The position numbers and the translations under genes were made by a program. Source: Unio delphinus (lineage: Eukaryota > Mollusca > Bivalvia > Unionida > Unionidae). From it: DNA of 64,000 bases. The notes below the pieces were generated by a model. That model saw only the letters and a list, made by a program, of their open reading frames with translations. It was not told the DNA's origin and searched no databases. This document shows positions 26,908 through 38,960 of the stretch, piece after piece; the stretch's first letter is position 1; each line of letters starts with the position of its first letter. The stretch is taken from assembly GCA_029339505.1 (NCBI GenBank), contig JAQISU010000233.1, forward strand, positions 6,852,501 to 6,916,500. Direction: 5' to 3'.

Positions 26908-27430
26908 TCACATCAGTTGCTTTTTACCAACAGGTAAAAGGAATGCAGAGACAGCCTTGACATTAGCATCTATAGGTTTAACAACTTGTCCAGCGAGACT
27001 ATCAAATAATGTCCTAACTGTTGTTAAATGTTCTTTCCAGCTGTCGTTGTAGATAATAATATCGTCGATGTAAGCATCACAATTATCTAGACCAGAAGTA
27101 ACCATATTCATTAACGTTGTAAAGTACTTGGCGACCATTTTATTTCAAAAAGTATCACTTTATGTTGATAAAGTCCATCTAAAGTCACGAACACCGAAAT
27201 TTCCTTTGCTCTTTCCGTCATCGATTCTTGGTAATGGAAATGAATCTGTTTTACTCACACTGTTCACCTTCCTTATAATCAGTACACATACATAACTCCA
27301 GTCACTTTAACTGGTCTCAACTGAATCATTCAACGACAAATATGTAATTTCTCTTTTCAAGTATCCCTGTTTGAGAGGTTCATCATGTACGGTGTACAGG
27401 TTTGAAATTTACAATTTCATCGTCATGGAG
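26908..27430 (-). pseudogene. Gypsy-class reverse transcriptase remnant
   Basis: Across frames on the - strand: KTDSFPLPRIDD near 27250, TERAKEISVFVTLDGLYQHK near 27200, then, after a frameshift, MNMVTSGLDNCDAYIDDIII containing the YIDD catalytic motif, SWKEHLTTVRTLFDSLA, and VKPIDANVKAVSAF. Two internal deletions are evident. One removes the FDL motif A region between PRIDD and TERAK, taking a catalytic Asp with it; the other removes about 30 residues after LFDSLA. Non-functional. Confidence 0.88.
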
Positions 27431-27921
27431 AATTGTGTTTGTTCTTGTACGAACATCTAAAAATAAGTGCTCATATTTGAATAATAACTGTTTAAGTTCA
27501 TTCCTTTCTTGCTGTTGCAAATATGAAAGTGTATGGTTCAAATTATTCGAAATTTATTAATTCCGAAAGGTTTTTACTCCAAAATCAATAGAGTCAGATG
27601 GTATTTCTTCACTTAAATCCTCACTGAGTGGGACAGGTACAACTAAATTAATTGCATGTTTAACCTGCCTATCTCTCTCAATATACTGGTACTCCTTTAA
27701 ATCATTTAGATCCCAAGGGTGCTATAATTATAATTTAACTAATTCAGTTTCTTCTTAACTTTGTAGGGGCCGTATTATCTAAACGGACGAAACTTATGAA
27801 GAATGAGCAAGAGAGACAAAACTCTGTTACCAGATTCAACAGTTCTCTCCATTGTAGTTCTGTCAAACCATAACTTCACTTGTGACCTGAATGTTTTAAT
27901 GCCAAATTCAAGCGTAATTAG
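27431..27921 (-). pseudogene. Integrase C-terminus and linker of the same element
   Basis: No long ORF, but in shifting frames the - strand keeps recognisable pieces: FDRTTMER-like wording near 27870-27845, a GPYKVKK-like block near 27765, then a hydrophilic stretch rich in Glu/Asp and an LQQQERNELKQLLFKYEHLF block near 27530-27470. That block matches the linker that precedes RT in elements with integrase-first order. Evidence is by eye from frame-shifted translation. Confidence 0.55.
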
Positions 27922-28704
27922 CTAGAAAATTCCAGACATAACATTTGACTCTTGACCAGATTGGACAGATTTGAGATAGCCTAATCCAGTGGTTTTTTTT
28001 AAATTAATTAAAACGTTTACTATTGTTTTAGATTTAATATTCCTAAAATGAATTACATCTGGGAACCTTGGTGATGCACACATTATGGTCAACACGTATT
28101 GGTTAATTGACTTTGCCTTGGTTAAGGGACCAACACAGTCTACCATTATTCTGCTTAATGGTTCGTTAAATGCAGGAATAGGTTGGAGATGACCCATATG
28201 TATCTTCTGCTTGGGTTTTCCTACCATTTGACAAGTATAAAAATATTTGCAGTATTTACAAACATCGCTTTTTAATTTTGGCCTTGGAATTTATTGAAGA
28301 TAAAAAAAAATCCTTTTAATCCCTAAATGACCAGTCAAAGGAGTTTCATGAACCAAGCCAAGAATTTCATGTATGTATGATTTTGGAACTACAATTTGAT
28401 AGTTCAATGAGCATTCATCACCAGCAGGTACCTCGGGAAGTCTCCATTTTCTCATGCGAATTCGATTGCTTTTAATGATATGCAAGACAGGTACTTTAGT
28501 GGTTTCAGTTTCACTAATAGCTCTTTGAACGACACAGGTGACCTCGTGATCGTTTTCCTGTTCGACAAGTGACTGTCCTGCAATCTTTAATGCAATAAAA
28601 TATACATCTACTAATAGAAAATGCAAATAGAATTGTAAAGTTTTCTTTATCCACTCAAGGTCAATACGTATATTAAAAGATGGCATATCACTTGCCCAAA
28701 ACAA
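27922..28704 (-). pseudogene. Gypsy-class (Gmr1-like) integrase with zinc-binding domain, decayed
   Basis: On the - strand, 28704-28291 holds the pre-integrase HHCC region: MRKWRLPEVP, YQIVVPKSY, and the His pair in VHETPLTGHLG. The Cys pair follows across a frameshift (YCKYFYTCQ). 28227-27922 holds the integrase core: MVGKPKQKI, LQPIPAFNEPLS, the first catalytic Asp in MVDCVGPL, and MCASPRFPDVIHFRNIKSKT. The second catalytic Asp position (usually QSDQG) reads SGQ, so that residue is lost; the third lies beyond the truncation. Frameshifts and stops make it non-functional. In the direction of transcription the RT remnant comes after this block, unlike ordinary gypsy elements. Confidence 0.88.
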
Positions 28705-30397
28705 AACTAAGTCAGTCCAGTGAACAATTCATCGTTGCAATAATGTTGAAGCAACGTTGCAAGAAGGTTGTGGCAAAGTTGCCATATAAAGTTGTGGCAA
28801 CGTGATTTGGTGAATTTTCTGGAATGTGTTTAACGTCACAAAATAACATTCCTACAACATTATGCAAACATTCAAAACATATACATGTATTTAAACTGAA
28901 TAATGAAAGCTGCTTGTGTTTGTCAAACCCATGTAGCCCACTGCTATCAAGAAAGTCCAAAATTTTAATTAGCCATTACAAAAATGTTAACAATACCATC
29001 CAGCTGATAGGGTCAGTGATATTTGTACTTTCAAGATGGCTGTCATTGTCACCATATTTGATTTCAGGTCTGCACCATTTTTATTTGGGACGAACTAAAT
29101 ATCACCAGTCATTTGACCATAATAGAAGAACATTTAAGACCATAGTGCACGTAATTGCACAAATCTCGCAGACACTGTACAAATATGCGCACTTGACTTG
29201 AAAGGCATTGATGAGTGATAACTCTGCCAAATTTGTTCAAAGTCGCACGTATAAAAATGCATTCTGCACTGTATGTAATATTATTCAAATTGTAAAATAA
29301 CTGATTAAGAATCTGGAAAGATGAAATAGTAAAGAGAATGAAGTAAGAACAGATTATGTAAAAAGCAAATATTTCACCATATATGTTACCATTACCTAAT
29401 TTTTTATATTGCTTTTCCAGATATTATTAAGTGTAAATATCAGAATCAGTATCCTCCTCGGCAAAGTCGGCCTATGTATTGTTCTGCTTAGCCCTTAGAC
29501 TCCTGCAAAGTGAAGGGAAAAAATATAATGCTGGAACAAATTCATATCATCTTAACACTGCTTTGAAATGTAGAAGTAAAGTTGACTAGAGTAGAGAACG
29601 TTCTTCACTCTGTTTATCTTTCCATTTATATCATTAAGCAGAGTTACATGTTAATTTTTTGCGCACTTGTCAATTCAAACAAGTTAATAGTGTAATCAAT
29701 TTGCACAAAGGCAGATTTCATTTATTCAGATAATTCACTTCAATAAACTTTCATGTAGAAACTGAAGATGAATGTAAATTGTAATTGTCTGTAAAAAGAG
29801 AAAATGTTGGAAAACCCTGGCACAAGGATAAAGATGAGTTTAATTAAAGCTAGAAATGCATCCACTGTTGCAAATACAACACCGCAAAAGACAAAATCAA
29901 ATCCAATATTTATGAAATAAGAACATAATTTCCGTAAATCTGACTGTAAATTAAGAAGTAATACTTGTGAAATTGGTAATTTGTAAATTATGTAGCGCAT
30001 CAACTAACTTGCATGGTCAAGCTGAAAAATCCAATTTAAAATTTGTATTTTGCTTTATTTTCTTCCCTTATAACTTTAAATTATTGCACACAAAAAAACT
30101 CAACATTAAAATCTATCGTTATTTAAACTTATTGCTCTTCATTATCATCATTCTGCAGTTTTAACTTTTATTTTTTTTTTTTACAATAAATCAATTCAGA
30201 ATATAAAATAAACTAAACAGAGACATAAAGATAGAACACGAAAAAATAACGCACGTTTTGCACATTTGGATGAATATTCCCAGAACTTGTATAGAAATGT
30301 ATGAATCACATCTCAATCACATATTTTGACCCTCCCACAATACCTACCCAATTAAATTCTTCACGGCTTAGATTATCCATGGTATTACTTAGCAAAT
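28705..30397. other. Non-coding stretch between gypsy remnant and minisatellite
   Basis: Near 28735-28805 there are GCAACGTTGC-type and GTTGTGGCAA motifs in loose tandem. Otherwise no gene seen. LTR or 5' parts of the gypsy-class element could be here but are not recognisable by eye. Confidence 0.45.
29020..29105 (+). repeat. Isolated unit of the 17-18 kb repeat family
   Basis: TTTCAAGATGGCTGTCATTG, CACCATATTTGATTTCAGG, TCTGCACCATTTTTATTTGG and GACGAACTAAATATCA match the order of blocks in the 17.2-18.1 kb array. Confidence 0.6.
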
Positions 30398-33300
30398 AGA
30401 TTGTCTAGTTGATAACAGATATTATAGACTGCAGTTGATAACATGTTTATAGACTGTGTAGATTAGAACATATGTTCATAGACTGTGTATATTAGAACAT
30501 ATGTTTATAGACTGTGTTGTTGTTAACATGTTAATAGACTGTGTAGTTGATAACAGATGTTTATAGACTGTGTTGTTGATAACATATGTTTATAGACTGT
30601 GTAGATGAGAACATATGTTTATAGACTGTGTAGATTAGAACATATGTTTATAGACTGTGTTGTTGTTAACATGTTAATAGACTGTGTAGTTGATAACAGA
30701 TGTTTATAGACTGTGTTGTTGTTAACATGTTTATAGACTGTGTTGTTGATAACATATGTTTATAGACTGTGTAGATGAGAACACATGTTTATAGACTGTG
30801 TAGATGAGAACATATGTTTATAGACTGTGTAGTTGTTAACATGTTTATAGACTGTGTAGATGAGAACACATGTTTATACTGTATAGATGAGAACATATGT
30901 TTATAGACTGTGTTGTTGATAACATATGTTTATAGACTGTGTAGATGACATATGTTTATAGACTGTGTTGTTGATAATATATGTTTATAGACTGTGTAGT
31001 TGATAACATGATATAGACTGTGTTGTTGATAACATATGTTTATAGACTGTGTAGATGAGAACATATGTTTATAGACTGTGTAGATTAGAACATATGTTTA
31101 TAGACTGTGTAGTTGATAACATGTTTATAGACTGTGTTGTTGATAACATATGTTTATAGACTATGTAGATGAGAACATATGTTTATAGACTGTGTTGTTG
31201 TTAACATGTTTATAGACTGTGTAGTTGATAACAGATGTTTATAGACTGTGTTGTTGATAACATATGTTTATAGACTGTGTAGATTAGAACATATGTTTAT
31301 AGACTGTGTAGATGAGAACATATGTTTATAGACTGTGTAGATTAGAACATATGTTTATAGACTGTGTTGTTGTTAACATGTTTATAGACTGTGTAGATGA
31401 GAACATATGTTTATAGACTGTGTAGTTGCTAACATGTTTATAGACTGTGTAGATGAGAACACATGTTTATAGACTGTGTAGTTGTTAACATGTTTATAGA
31501 CTGTGTAGATGAGAACACATGTTTATAGACTGTGTAGTTGTTAACATGTTTATAGACTGTGTAGATTAGAACATACGTTTATAGACTGTAATTGTTAACA
31601 TGTTTATAGACTGTGTAGATGAGAATATATGTTTATAGACTGTGTAGTTGTTAACATATTTATAGACTGTGTAGATGAGAACACATTTTTATAGACTGTA
31701 TAGATGAGAACATATGTTTATAGACTGTGTTGTTGATATCATATGGTTATAAACTGTGTAGATGAGAGCATATGTTTATAGACTGTGTTGTTGATAACAC
31801 GTTTATAGACTGTGTAGTTGATAACATGTTTATAGACTGTGTTGGTGATAACATATGTTTATAGACTGTGTTGTTGATAACATATGTTTATAGACTGTGT
31901 AGATTAGAACATATGTTTATAGACTGTGTTGTTGTTAACATGTTTATAGACTGTGTAGTTGATAACAGATGTTTATAGACTGTGTTGTTGATAACATATG
32001 TTTATAGACTGTGTAGATGAGAACATATGTTTATAGACTGTGTAGATTAGAACATATGTTTATAGACTGTGTTGTTGTTAACATGTTAATAGACTGTGTA
32101 GTTGATAACAGATGTTTATAGACTGTGTTGTTGTTAACATGTTTATAGACTGTGTTGTTGATAACATATGTTTATAGACTGTGTAGATGAGAACACATGT
32201 TTATAGACTGTGTAGATGAGAACATATGTTTATAGACTGTGTAGTTGTTAACATGTTTATAGACTGTGTAGATGAGAACACATGTTTATACTGTATAGAT
32301 GAGAACATATGTTTATAGACTGTGTTGTTGATAACATATGTTTATAGACTGTGTAGATGACATATGTTTATAGACTGTGTTGTTGATAATGTATGTTTAT
32401 AGACTGTGTAGTTGATAACATGTTTATAGACTGTGTTGTTGATAACATATGTTTATAGACTGTGTAGATGAGAACATATGTTTATAGACTGTGTAGATTA
32501 GAACATATGTTTATAGACTGTGTAGTTGATAACATGTTTATAGACTGTGTTGTTGATAACATATGTTTATAGACTATGTAGATGAGAACATATGTTTATA
32601 GACTGTGTTTTTGTTAACATGTTTATAGACTGTGTAGTTGATAACAGATGTTTATAGACTGTGTTGTTGATAACATATGTTTATAGACTGTGTAGGTTAG
32701 AACATATGTTTATAGACTGTGTAGATGAGAACATATGTTTATAGACTGTGTAGATTAGAACATATGTTTATAAACTGTGTTGTTGTTAACATGTTTATAG
32801 ACTGTGTAGATGAGAACATATGTTTATAGACTGTGTAGTTGTTAACATGTTTATAGACTGTGTAGATGAGAACACATGTTTATAGACTGTGTAGTTGTTA
32901 ACATGTTTATAGACTGTGTAGATTAGAACATACGTTTATAGACTGTAATTGTTAACATGTTTATAGACTGTGTAGATGAGAATATATGTTTATAGACTGT
33001 GTAGTTGTTAACATGTTTATAGACTGTGTAGATGAGAACACATGTTTATAGACTGTATATATGAGAACATATGTTTATAGACTGTGTTGTTGATATCATA
33101 TGGTTATAAACTGTGTAGATGAGAGCATATGTGTATAGACTGTGTTGTTGATAACATGTTTATAGACTGTGTAGTTGATAACATGTTTATAGACTGTGTT
33201 GGTGATAACATATGTTTATAGACTGTGTTGTTGATAACATATGTTTATAGACTATGTAGATGAGAACATATGTTTATAGACTGTGTTGTTGATAACATAT

Positions 33301-33983
33301 GTTTATAGACTGTGTAGCTGAGAACATATGTTTATAGACTGTGTAGATGAGAACATATGTTTATAGACTGTGTTGTTGAGAACATATGTTTATAGACTGT
33401 GTAGTTGAGAACATATGTTTATAGACTGTGTAGATGAGACCATATGTTTATAGACTGTGTTGTTGTTAACATATGTTTATAGACTGTGTAGATGAGAACA
33501 TATGTTTATAGACTGTGTAGTTGTTAACATGTTTATAGACTGTGTAGATGAGAACACATGTTTATAGACTGTGTAGATGAGAACATATGTTTATAGACTG
33601 TGTTGTTGATAACATATGTTTATAGACTGCGTTGTTGATAACATATTTATAGACTGTGGTGTTGATAACATGTTTATAGACTGTGTTGTTGATAACATGT
33701 TTATACACTGTGTTGTTGATAACATGTTTATAGACTGTGTAGATGAGAACATATGTTTATAGACTGTGTTGTTGATAACATATGTTTATAGACTGTGTTG
33801 TTGATAACATATGTTTATAGACTGTGTAGTTGATATGACATGTTTATAGACTGTGTAGTTGATATCATATGTTTATAGACTGTAGTTGATAACATGTTTA
33901 TAGACTGTGTAGATGAGAGCATATGTTTATAGACTGTGTTGTTGATAACATGTTTATAGACTGTGTAGTTGATAACAGATGTT
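30398..33983. repeat. 3.6-kb minisatellite, 27-29 bp unit, with higher-order repeat
   Basis: About 120-130 tandem units of TTTATAGACTGTGTAGATGA plus GAACATATG (29 bp) and a 27-bp form with AACATG instead of AACATATG. Unit variants (GTAGATGAGAA, GTTGTTGATAA, GTAGTTGTTAA, GTAGATTAGAA) recur in the same order at a distance of 1412 bp. For example the ATGTTAATAG variant lies at 30671 and 32083, and GATGACATATG at 30944 and 32356. Thus at least two copies of a 1.36-1.41 kb higher-order block make up most of the array. The - strand ORF at 33815-34009 is a repeat artefact. Confidence 0.97.
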
Positions 33984-34479
33984 ATTATTGACCCCTTTAT
34001 GTATTGCACACAAAAACCTCACGTACATACTTTTCAATCAAACAATAAAAGTATAAAATCATTTACAACCCAAATCATTATAATGATAAAGACAAAATAT
34101 ACAATTTATTTCACGTCTGTAGTTAACAAATTTTAATTAACTATTAATGTGAATTTTCTATTTTACATCAACGCATCACATCATATATGCACATGTGTAA
34201 ACATAAAGTTCTTTAAATTTTGGTTGTAATTTATTTAATTTTATTATACTTTATTTTTTTAAAACTGTTTGCCACCGATAATAAATCATGCGCTTAGTGC
34301 ATGCGCAATTTAGAAAACCGTAAACTCGAAATCATTAAGCTCATCCTCATCCTCACTAATTTTCTTGACATCCCCGCCAGTCCACCCCACCCCCAGTTTA
34401 TCAACATAATTTATTTCATACGGATAGTATAAAAATCACAGAAATACGTCAAAACTTTGACATTTTTAAGTATGGATTG

Positions 34480-34950
34480 AGTATGTTGGCCGATTAACCA
34501 CATTTTCCTTGTTTCAAAATCGCACATAAAAATTGTACGTGGCAGTTTGCAAGTGCTACTTTCCTTCTGCATTATTGTCAATGGCTGCTTACAAGTGCTA
34601 CATTCATAATGCTAGTCATGAATTTTATATTTTTCATTGATGCAGGCTGTAAATGGCTGCTTGCAAGCGCTTAAACATACTTTCCTTCTGCGTCATTGTA
34701 TTTTAGTTTGCAATTCGCCTACTACTGAATTGATTCTTGAGTTTGTCGTATGGCAAATGCTATGACAGTTATTAAAAGTTGTAAATATTCTATTTCGTAA
34801 CGTGCTATATCTTAAGTTAAACCGATCGCTTCTTCTAAAATCATGATTATAAATGTAGCATCAAGCATTTTACAAGATAGCATTAAATAATGCCGCATTA
34901 TGACAACATATGTAGTTGTGACGAGTCATTTTCTTACAATGCGACTGACT
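34480..34950 (+). repeat. Inverted repeat R4, left copy
   Basis: Contains TTGCAAGTGCT, CTTTCCTTCTGCGTCATTG, CTACTACTGAATTGATTC, TTTGTCGTATGGCAAATGC and ATTATGACAAC. The same blocks occur in reverse complement at 38480-38960. A shorter internal repeat (GGCTGCTTGCAAGCGC-type) is also present. Confidence 0.7.
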
Positions 34951-35090
34951 ACTCCCTTGACACTAGCAACAAGAGGTTATACCATTGAACGGCACGTTTG
35001 GACGTCTTATTTTAAAAAAAACAACAACATTTAAATTAAATTACAGCGTTACAGTCAGCTGACTTCTCAGAGTATTAATGAGAGGAGGCC

Positions 35091-35096
<6 letters not shown>

Positions 35097-35165
<69 letters not shown>
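35097..35165. repeat. TA microsatellite
   Basis: About 34 TA units. Confidence 0.98.
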
Positions 35166-35167
<2 letters not shown>

Positions 35168-35289
35168 CAAATATTATAATTGTACAGAATTCTTATATTT
35201 GTATGGTATGGATGATTCTGAATATATAGCAGAAAGTAACATCTGCTTTATAAACATCCAAGACATGTTGATGTGAGTTATAGGCCCCC

Positions 35290-36300
35290 AGGTCATCATC
35301 ATGATTAATCTCTTGACAAGGTGAGGTCGTCGATGCACTGTGCTGCTGAACACCTGATCAGTTCCCTCCACTTATCTCAATAATGTGCCAATGCATGTGT
35401 CTCCGCAAAACTGTTCTTGGTCCATTATATGTTGTCAGTCCACGTTTTTCTATGTTTTCCTCTCCTTCTGCCACCCTGAACGCTGTCCTGCAGCACTGTT
35501 GTTGATATACTGTTTTTCTCTTGAGACATGGCCATACCATTTCAGATTTCTCCCTTAGACGGCGGTGAGGAGGTCTTCATATTGGCCTACTTTGTGCCTG
35601 ATTGTTTTACACACTATTTCATATGTGATTTGGTCCATGTAAGAGATGCCAATGATGGATATGTAGCATTTCATTTCATTTTGGCGCATGCCATATCCAG
35701 CATCGTGAAGCTTTATTTTGGACCAGGATGTTTGCTAGTACCCAAGTTGTTGTAGCTTGCGAACTCGAGCAGCCGTCTCCCTCTTTCATTGGTATGCTCA
35801 TTGCAAGAAGGTTCGCAGTGATCATTCCAGTCTCTTTGCCAACTTTGGCATTCCAGTCTCCTTGGATGATGAGGATGTCTTTTATACCGACCATGTTCAT
35901 AATAACCAGGAGTTTATTGCAAAACTCCTTTATTGTTTCATTATCATAATTGGTAGTTGGGAGCATAAACTTGGATGATTGTGATGTTAAAGGGAGATGC
36001 TTTCAGACGAATGGAGATGATTCTGCTAGATATAGGGCGGTATTCACGCACAGATCCATTGATGGCTTTGTTTACAAGGACGTATGGACTTGTACAACTC
36101 TCCACTATAGTAGAATATATGCCCATCTTCAGTTTGGTGTTTTCCCATGGCTTTCCATCTGACTTCACAGGGTCCCAGAATGTGCCATGTGTAGTGTTCC
36201 AGTTCATGTGTCAACTCTTGGAGTCTTCCTATTTGCGCCAGAGTTCGAATGTTCCAGGTAGCGATGGCGATGCTATCTCTCACTATTATTGTATGACAGG
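35290..36300 (-). pseudogene. RTE-like LINE, endonuclease fused to C-terminus by internal deletion
   Basis: On the - strand, 36283-35690 reads as the APE-type endonuclease: IATWNIRTLAQIGRLQELTH, CEVRWKAMGKH, YRPISSRIISIRLKASPFNI, IIQGDWNAKVGKE. At about 35690 the sequence jumps to the RTE C-terminal tail: CYISIIGISYMDQIT, a KWYGHV-like block, and HWHIIEISGGN near 35370. The whole reverse transcriptase between them is missing. The end lies near 35290 in a GATGATGATG-type tail, as in the two other RTE 3' ends in this window. Frameshifts are present. Confidence 0.85.
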
Positions 36301-36599
36301 TACCAGTAACACGCTTGTCACCCCTGTCCTGGTGGACAACGGCAAGTGGTCCTTGTTGACCCGGGCGAAGACAAATCCGGTACAGTAACTTCAGATTTGT
36401 CCAGCATTATGAGTTTGTTTTGGGTAAAAGTCATCTGACGAAGACCATCCCTCTCCAGACCAAGGAGTTGCCAGAATGGGATGTATTACATCGTACAGAC
36501 GCCTTATGGTCTCCACCCTGGATTTTCTTAAGGGTTTACTCCCTTGGCCTTTGGTTAACCAAGGCCGACCTGCAAGGCAGCAGTAGACTCATGTATGGG
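36301..36599. other. Unassigned stretch beside RTE and Gmr1-like remnants
   Basis: More GC-rich than its surroundings. It may be the 5' leader of the RTE element (read on the - strand) or upstream sequence of the Gmr1-like fragment (+ strand). No domain is recognised. Confidence 0.3.
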
Positions 36600-37123
36600 C
36601 GGATGCGTCCATTTCCCGAGCAGATAACGCATCTGCCTCTGTCCCCATGTACTATTCCTCAGAGAAGACACACGACTGGGTTTCAGAAACTGATACCACA
36701 CAAGTTCCAATTTGTTACTTTGTGACAATTCGGGTCATTACGAGAAAATGCAGATCACCTGATGTATCTGATGGTGATGAGTTGTCAGTGAGCAATCAAG
36801 TTGTTGTTCCTAAGTCGTATGGAAAGCAAATTCATAGTCTTGCCCATAAATCTCCTTAAGCTGGGTGTTTTGGTGGCAGTAAGACTTATCACAAATCCTG
36901 AATCAATTTTAAATGCCGAAAGTTAAAAGTGAAGTTTATAAGTACAATAGATCTTGTCATACTTGTAACATTGTCGGAAATCTAAATTAAAAGATATACT
37001 TATAAGGCATATTTGCAACCTATTCCTGCATTTAACCATTTCACAAGCCATTTGTCAGAAAAATGGGAGAGGTTCGATTCCTTTCCTAATACGAACTCAA
37101 GTTACGAATACTTGTTGACTATT
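36600..37123 (+). pseudogene. Second Gmr1-like integrase fragment
   Basis: Forward-strand fragment with the same landmarks as 28.7-27.9 kb: ETDTTQVP, RKCRSPDVSDGDELSVSNQV, VVPKSYGKQIHSLAHKSP, then stops, a Cys-containing SCHTCN-like block near 36955, a degraded VGK block, LQPIPAFNHF near 37019, and SSYEYLLTIM. It stops where SINE B5 begins. It is a different copy from the 26.4-28.7 kb element, with independent stops and frameshifts. The 5' boundary near 36600 is uncertain. Confidence 0.75.
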
Positions 37124-37403
37124 ATGTGATTTGGATTTTTAAGGTACCTTTATACATTTTTCAGCCATATTGCTACAATGTCTTTAGCGTGACGGTTTAA
37201 AGTGATGTTTAGCACTGGGGCATCATGCCAGAGACATTTAGCATGATGTCCAACTCAGTCACATTATCCTGACACCAGGTCGACCAGTCCTAAAACTAAC
37301 CTCTTAATGCTGAGCGCCAAGCGATACATCTGTAAGCAGCATTTTTTTTTCTTCAAAAAGTCTTTGGTATGACTCGGCCTGTGATCAGCTTCAGTGGCCT
37401 ATA
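37124..37403 (-). mobile_element. SINE family B, copy B5
   Basis: Reverse copy, diverged: TTGGATTTTTAAGGTACC, hairpin arms near 37217-37254 with changes, AAAAGTCTTTGGTATGACTC, and a truncated head. It interrupts the second Gmr1-like integrase fragment. Confidence 0.85.
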
Positions 37404-37777
37404 GGTTTTTAATTTTTTAATGCATTTAAAGGCTGGGGTTTTGTAAATGCAAAATGCAAATTAAGTATTTGTTAAACAATTGTACACTAAATCTAATACT
37501 TCTTATCGCAAGTTAACTTTTGTATCATTCAACAATTTGATATTTGCTCGGCTTTGCGACAAAATGTGTTCCAACATTAAGATTGTGATACGAATAAGAA
37601 CCTTAATTTCTAAAAGGTTATTTTACTTATAAACATTTTTATGTGCTATTGATGTTGCTCTGAAATATATTTTTTTCGCCTGAGCTTATGTACAAGGGTA
37701 TTTCCGGAAAAGATATTCATCAGTAAGGTGCGTCACATATGGTGACGTACAATCAAGGGTCGTCTGATGAAAGCTCG

Positions 37778-37820
<43 letters not shown>
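37778..37820. repeat. TG microsatellite abutting SINE B6
   Basis: About 21 TG units directly at the tail end of the SINE. Confidence 0.97.
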
Positions 37821-37824
<4 letters not shown>

Positions 37825-38096
37825 TAGGCATTTTAACGTAGCTTTAAAAAAAATTCAGTCAGATCGCTACGAAGTCTGCAGTGACGCAATTTATAGTAAT
37901 GTCTAGCACTGGGGCATCATGCCGCAGACATGTAGCATGATATCCCACCCAGTCACATTTTCACGACACCAGGCCCACCAGTCTTAACACTAACCTCTTA
38001 ATGCTTTTAAGTTGTTGGTATGACTCAGCCGGGGATTGAGCCCCCGACCTCCCGCTTCCGCGGAGGACGCTCTATCCACTAGGCCACCGGTGCGGT
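37821..38096 (-). mobile_element. SINE family B, copy B6
   Basis: Reverse copy directly after a (TG)n tract: AATTAGGCATTTTAACGTAG, intact hairpin, then an internal deletion of about 35 bp before TTGTTGGTATGACTC. The head is complete: CTATCCACTAGGCCACCGG. Confidence 0.9.
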
Positions 38097-38479
38097 TCTC
38101 GTCAAGAAGAGTAGGAGGAAACATATCATTGTCATTTCTGATCCTTACTTTGCTAAATTGACTAATGTTTCCAAAGTAATTAGAGATATCACTAAGAAGT
38201 AGATTTCTTAAACTGTGAAAGTAAATACTTAAATGCGTCAAAACTGGGGCTGAAAAAGTCAAACCACCCTGCTGCAGTGCATGCGTTTGTTTTCTTAAGG
38301 TGCAATAAAATCACTTAGGTTTTGGAGAAAGCACAAGGTTTTATAAAACGATTAAAACGTTGTTAATAATGTACACGTTTTAAAAAAAGGACTGTAATAG
38401 TTGCACTGTTTTTCGACACAAACAAGGAATGCTGTAAATCTCAGTGGGGAGCAATAATTAATTCAGGTAAAGGAAAGAA

Positions 38480-38960
38480 ACGTTAGTAATTTATAGCGTC
38501 TTTTGTTGTCATAATACCATTCTAATCTCAAGTGTGCCATTATAATAATAGATGGCGAAACTAGTGTGACAAAGAAGACGATACCGATCAAACGTAGTAT
38601 GTACATTGTTTGCAAGAAGAAATCTGTATAAAAACAGCAGTTGGAATCATGCATTTGTAACATGGCACGTTTAGCTTTTGTCATACTACAAACTACATAA
38701 TTAATTCAGTAGTCGGCAAGATTCAATGACGCTGAAGGAAAGTATATCGAAGCACTTGCAAACATCAATATACAACGTGCATCAATGAAGACTAAAATAT
38801 TCATTACTAGCATTATGATGTAGCACGTGCAGCAGCCATTTACAGTAATGCAGAAGGAAATGAGCACTTGCAAACTGCCACGTACAATTTGCATCAATGA
38901 AGAATACGGTATACATGGATAGAATTATGAAAGTTTCATTCACAAGCAGTCATTTACATT
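38480..38960 (-). repeat. Inverted repeat R4, right copy
   Basis: Reverse-complement counterpart of 34480-34950: CAATGACGCTGAAGGAAAG, AATTCAGTAGTCGG, TTTGTCATACTACAAACTA, TTGCAAACTGCCACGTAC. The two copies bracket about 3.5 kb of transposon remnants. Confidence 0.7.

Noticed and set aside
30398..33983. CRISPR-like regularly spaced repeat
   Set aside because: No unique spacers; the whole unit is repeated head to tail in animal DNA.
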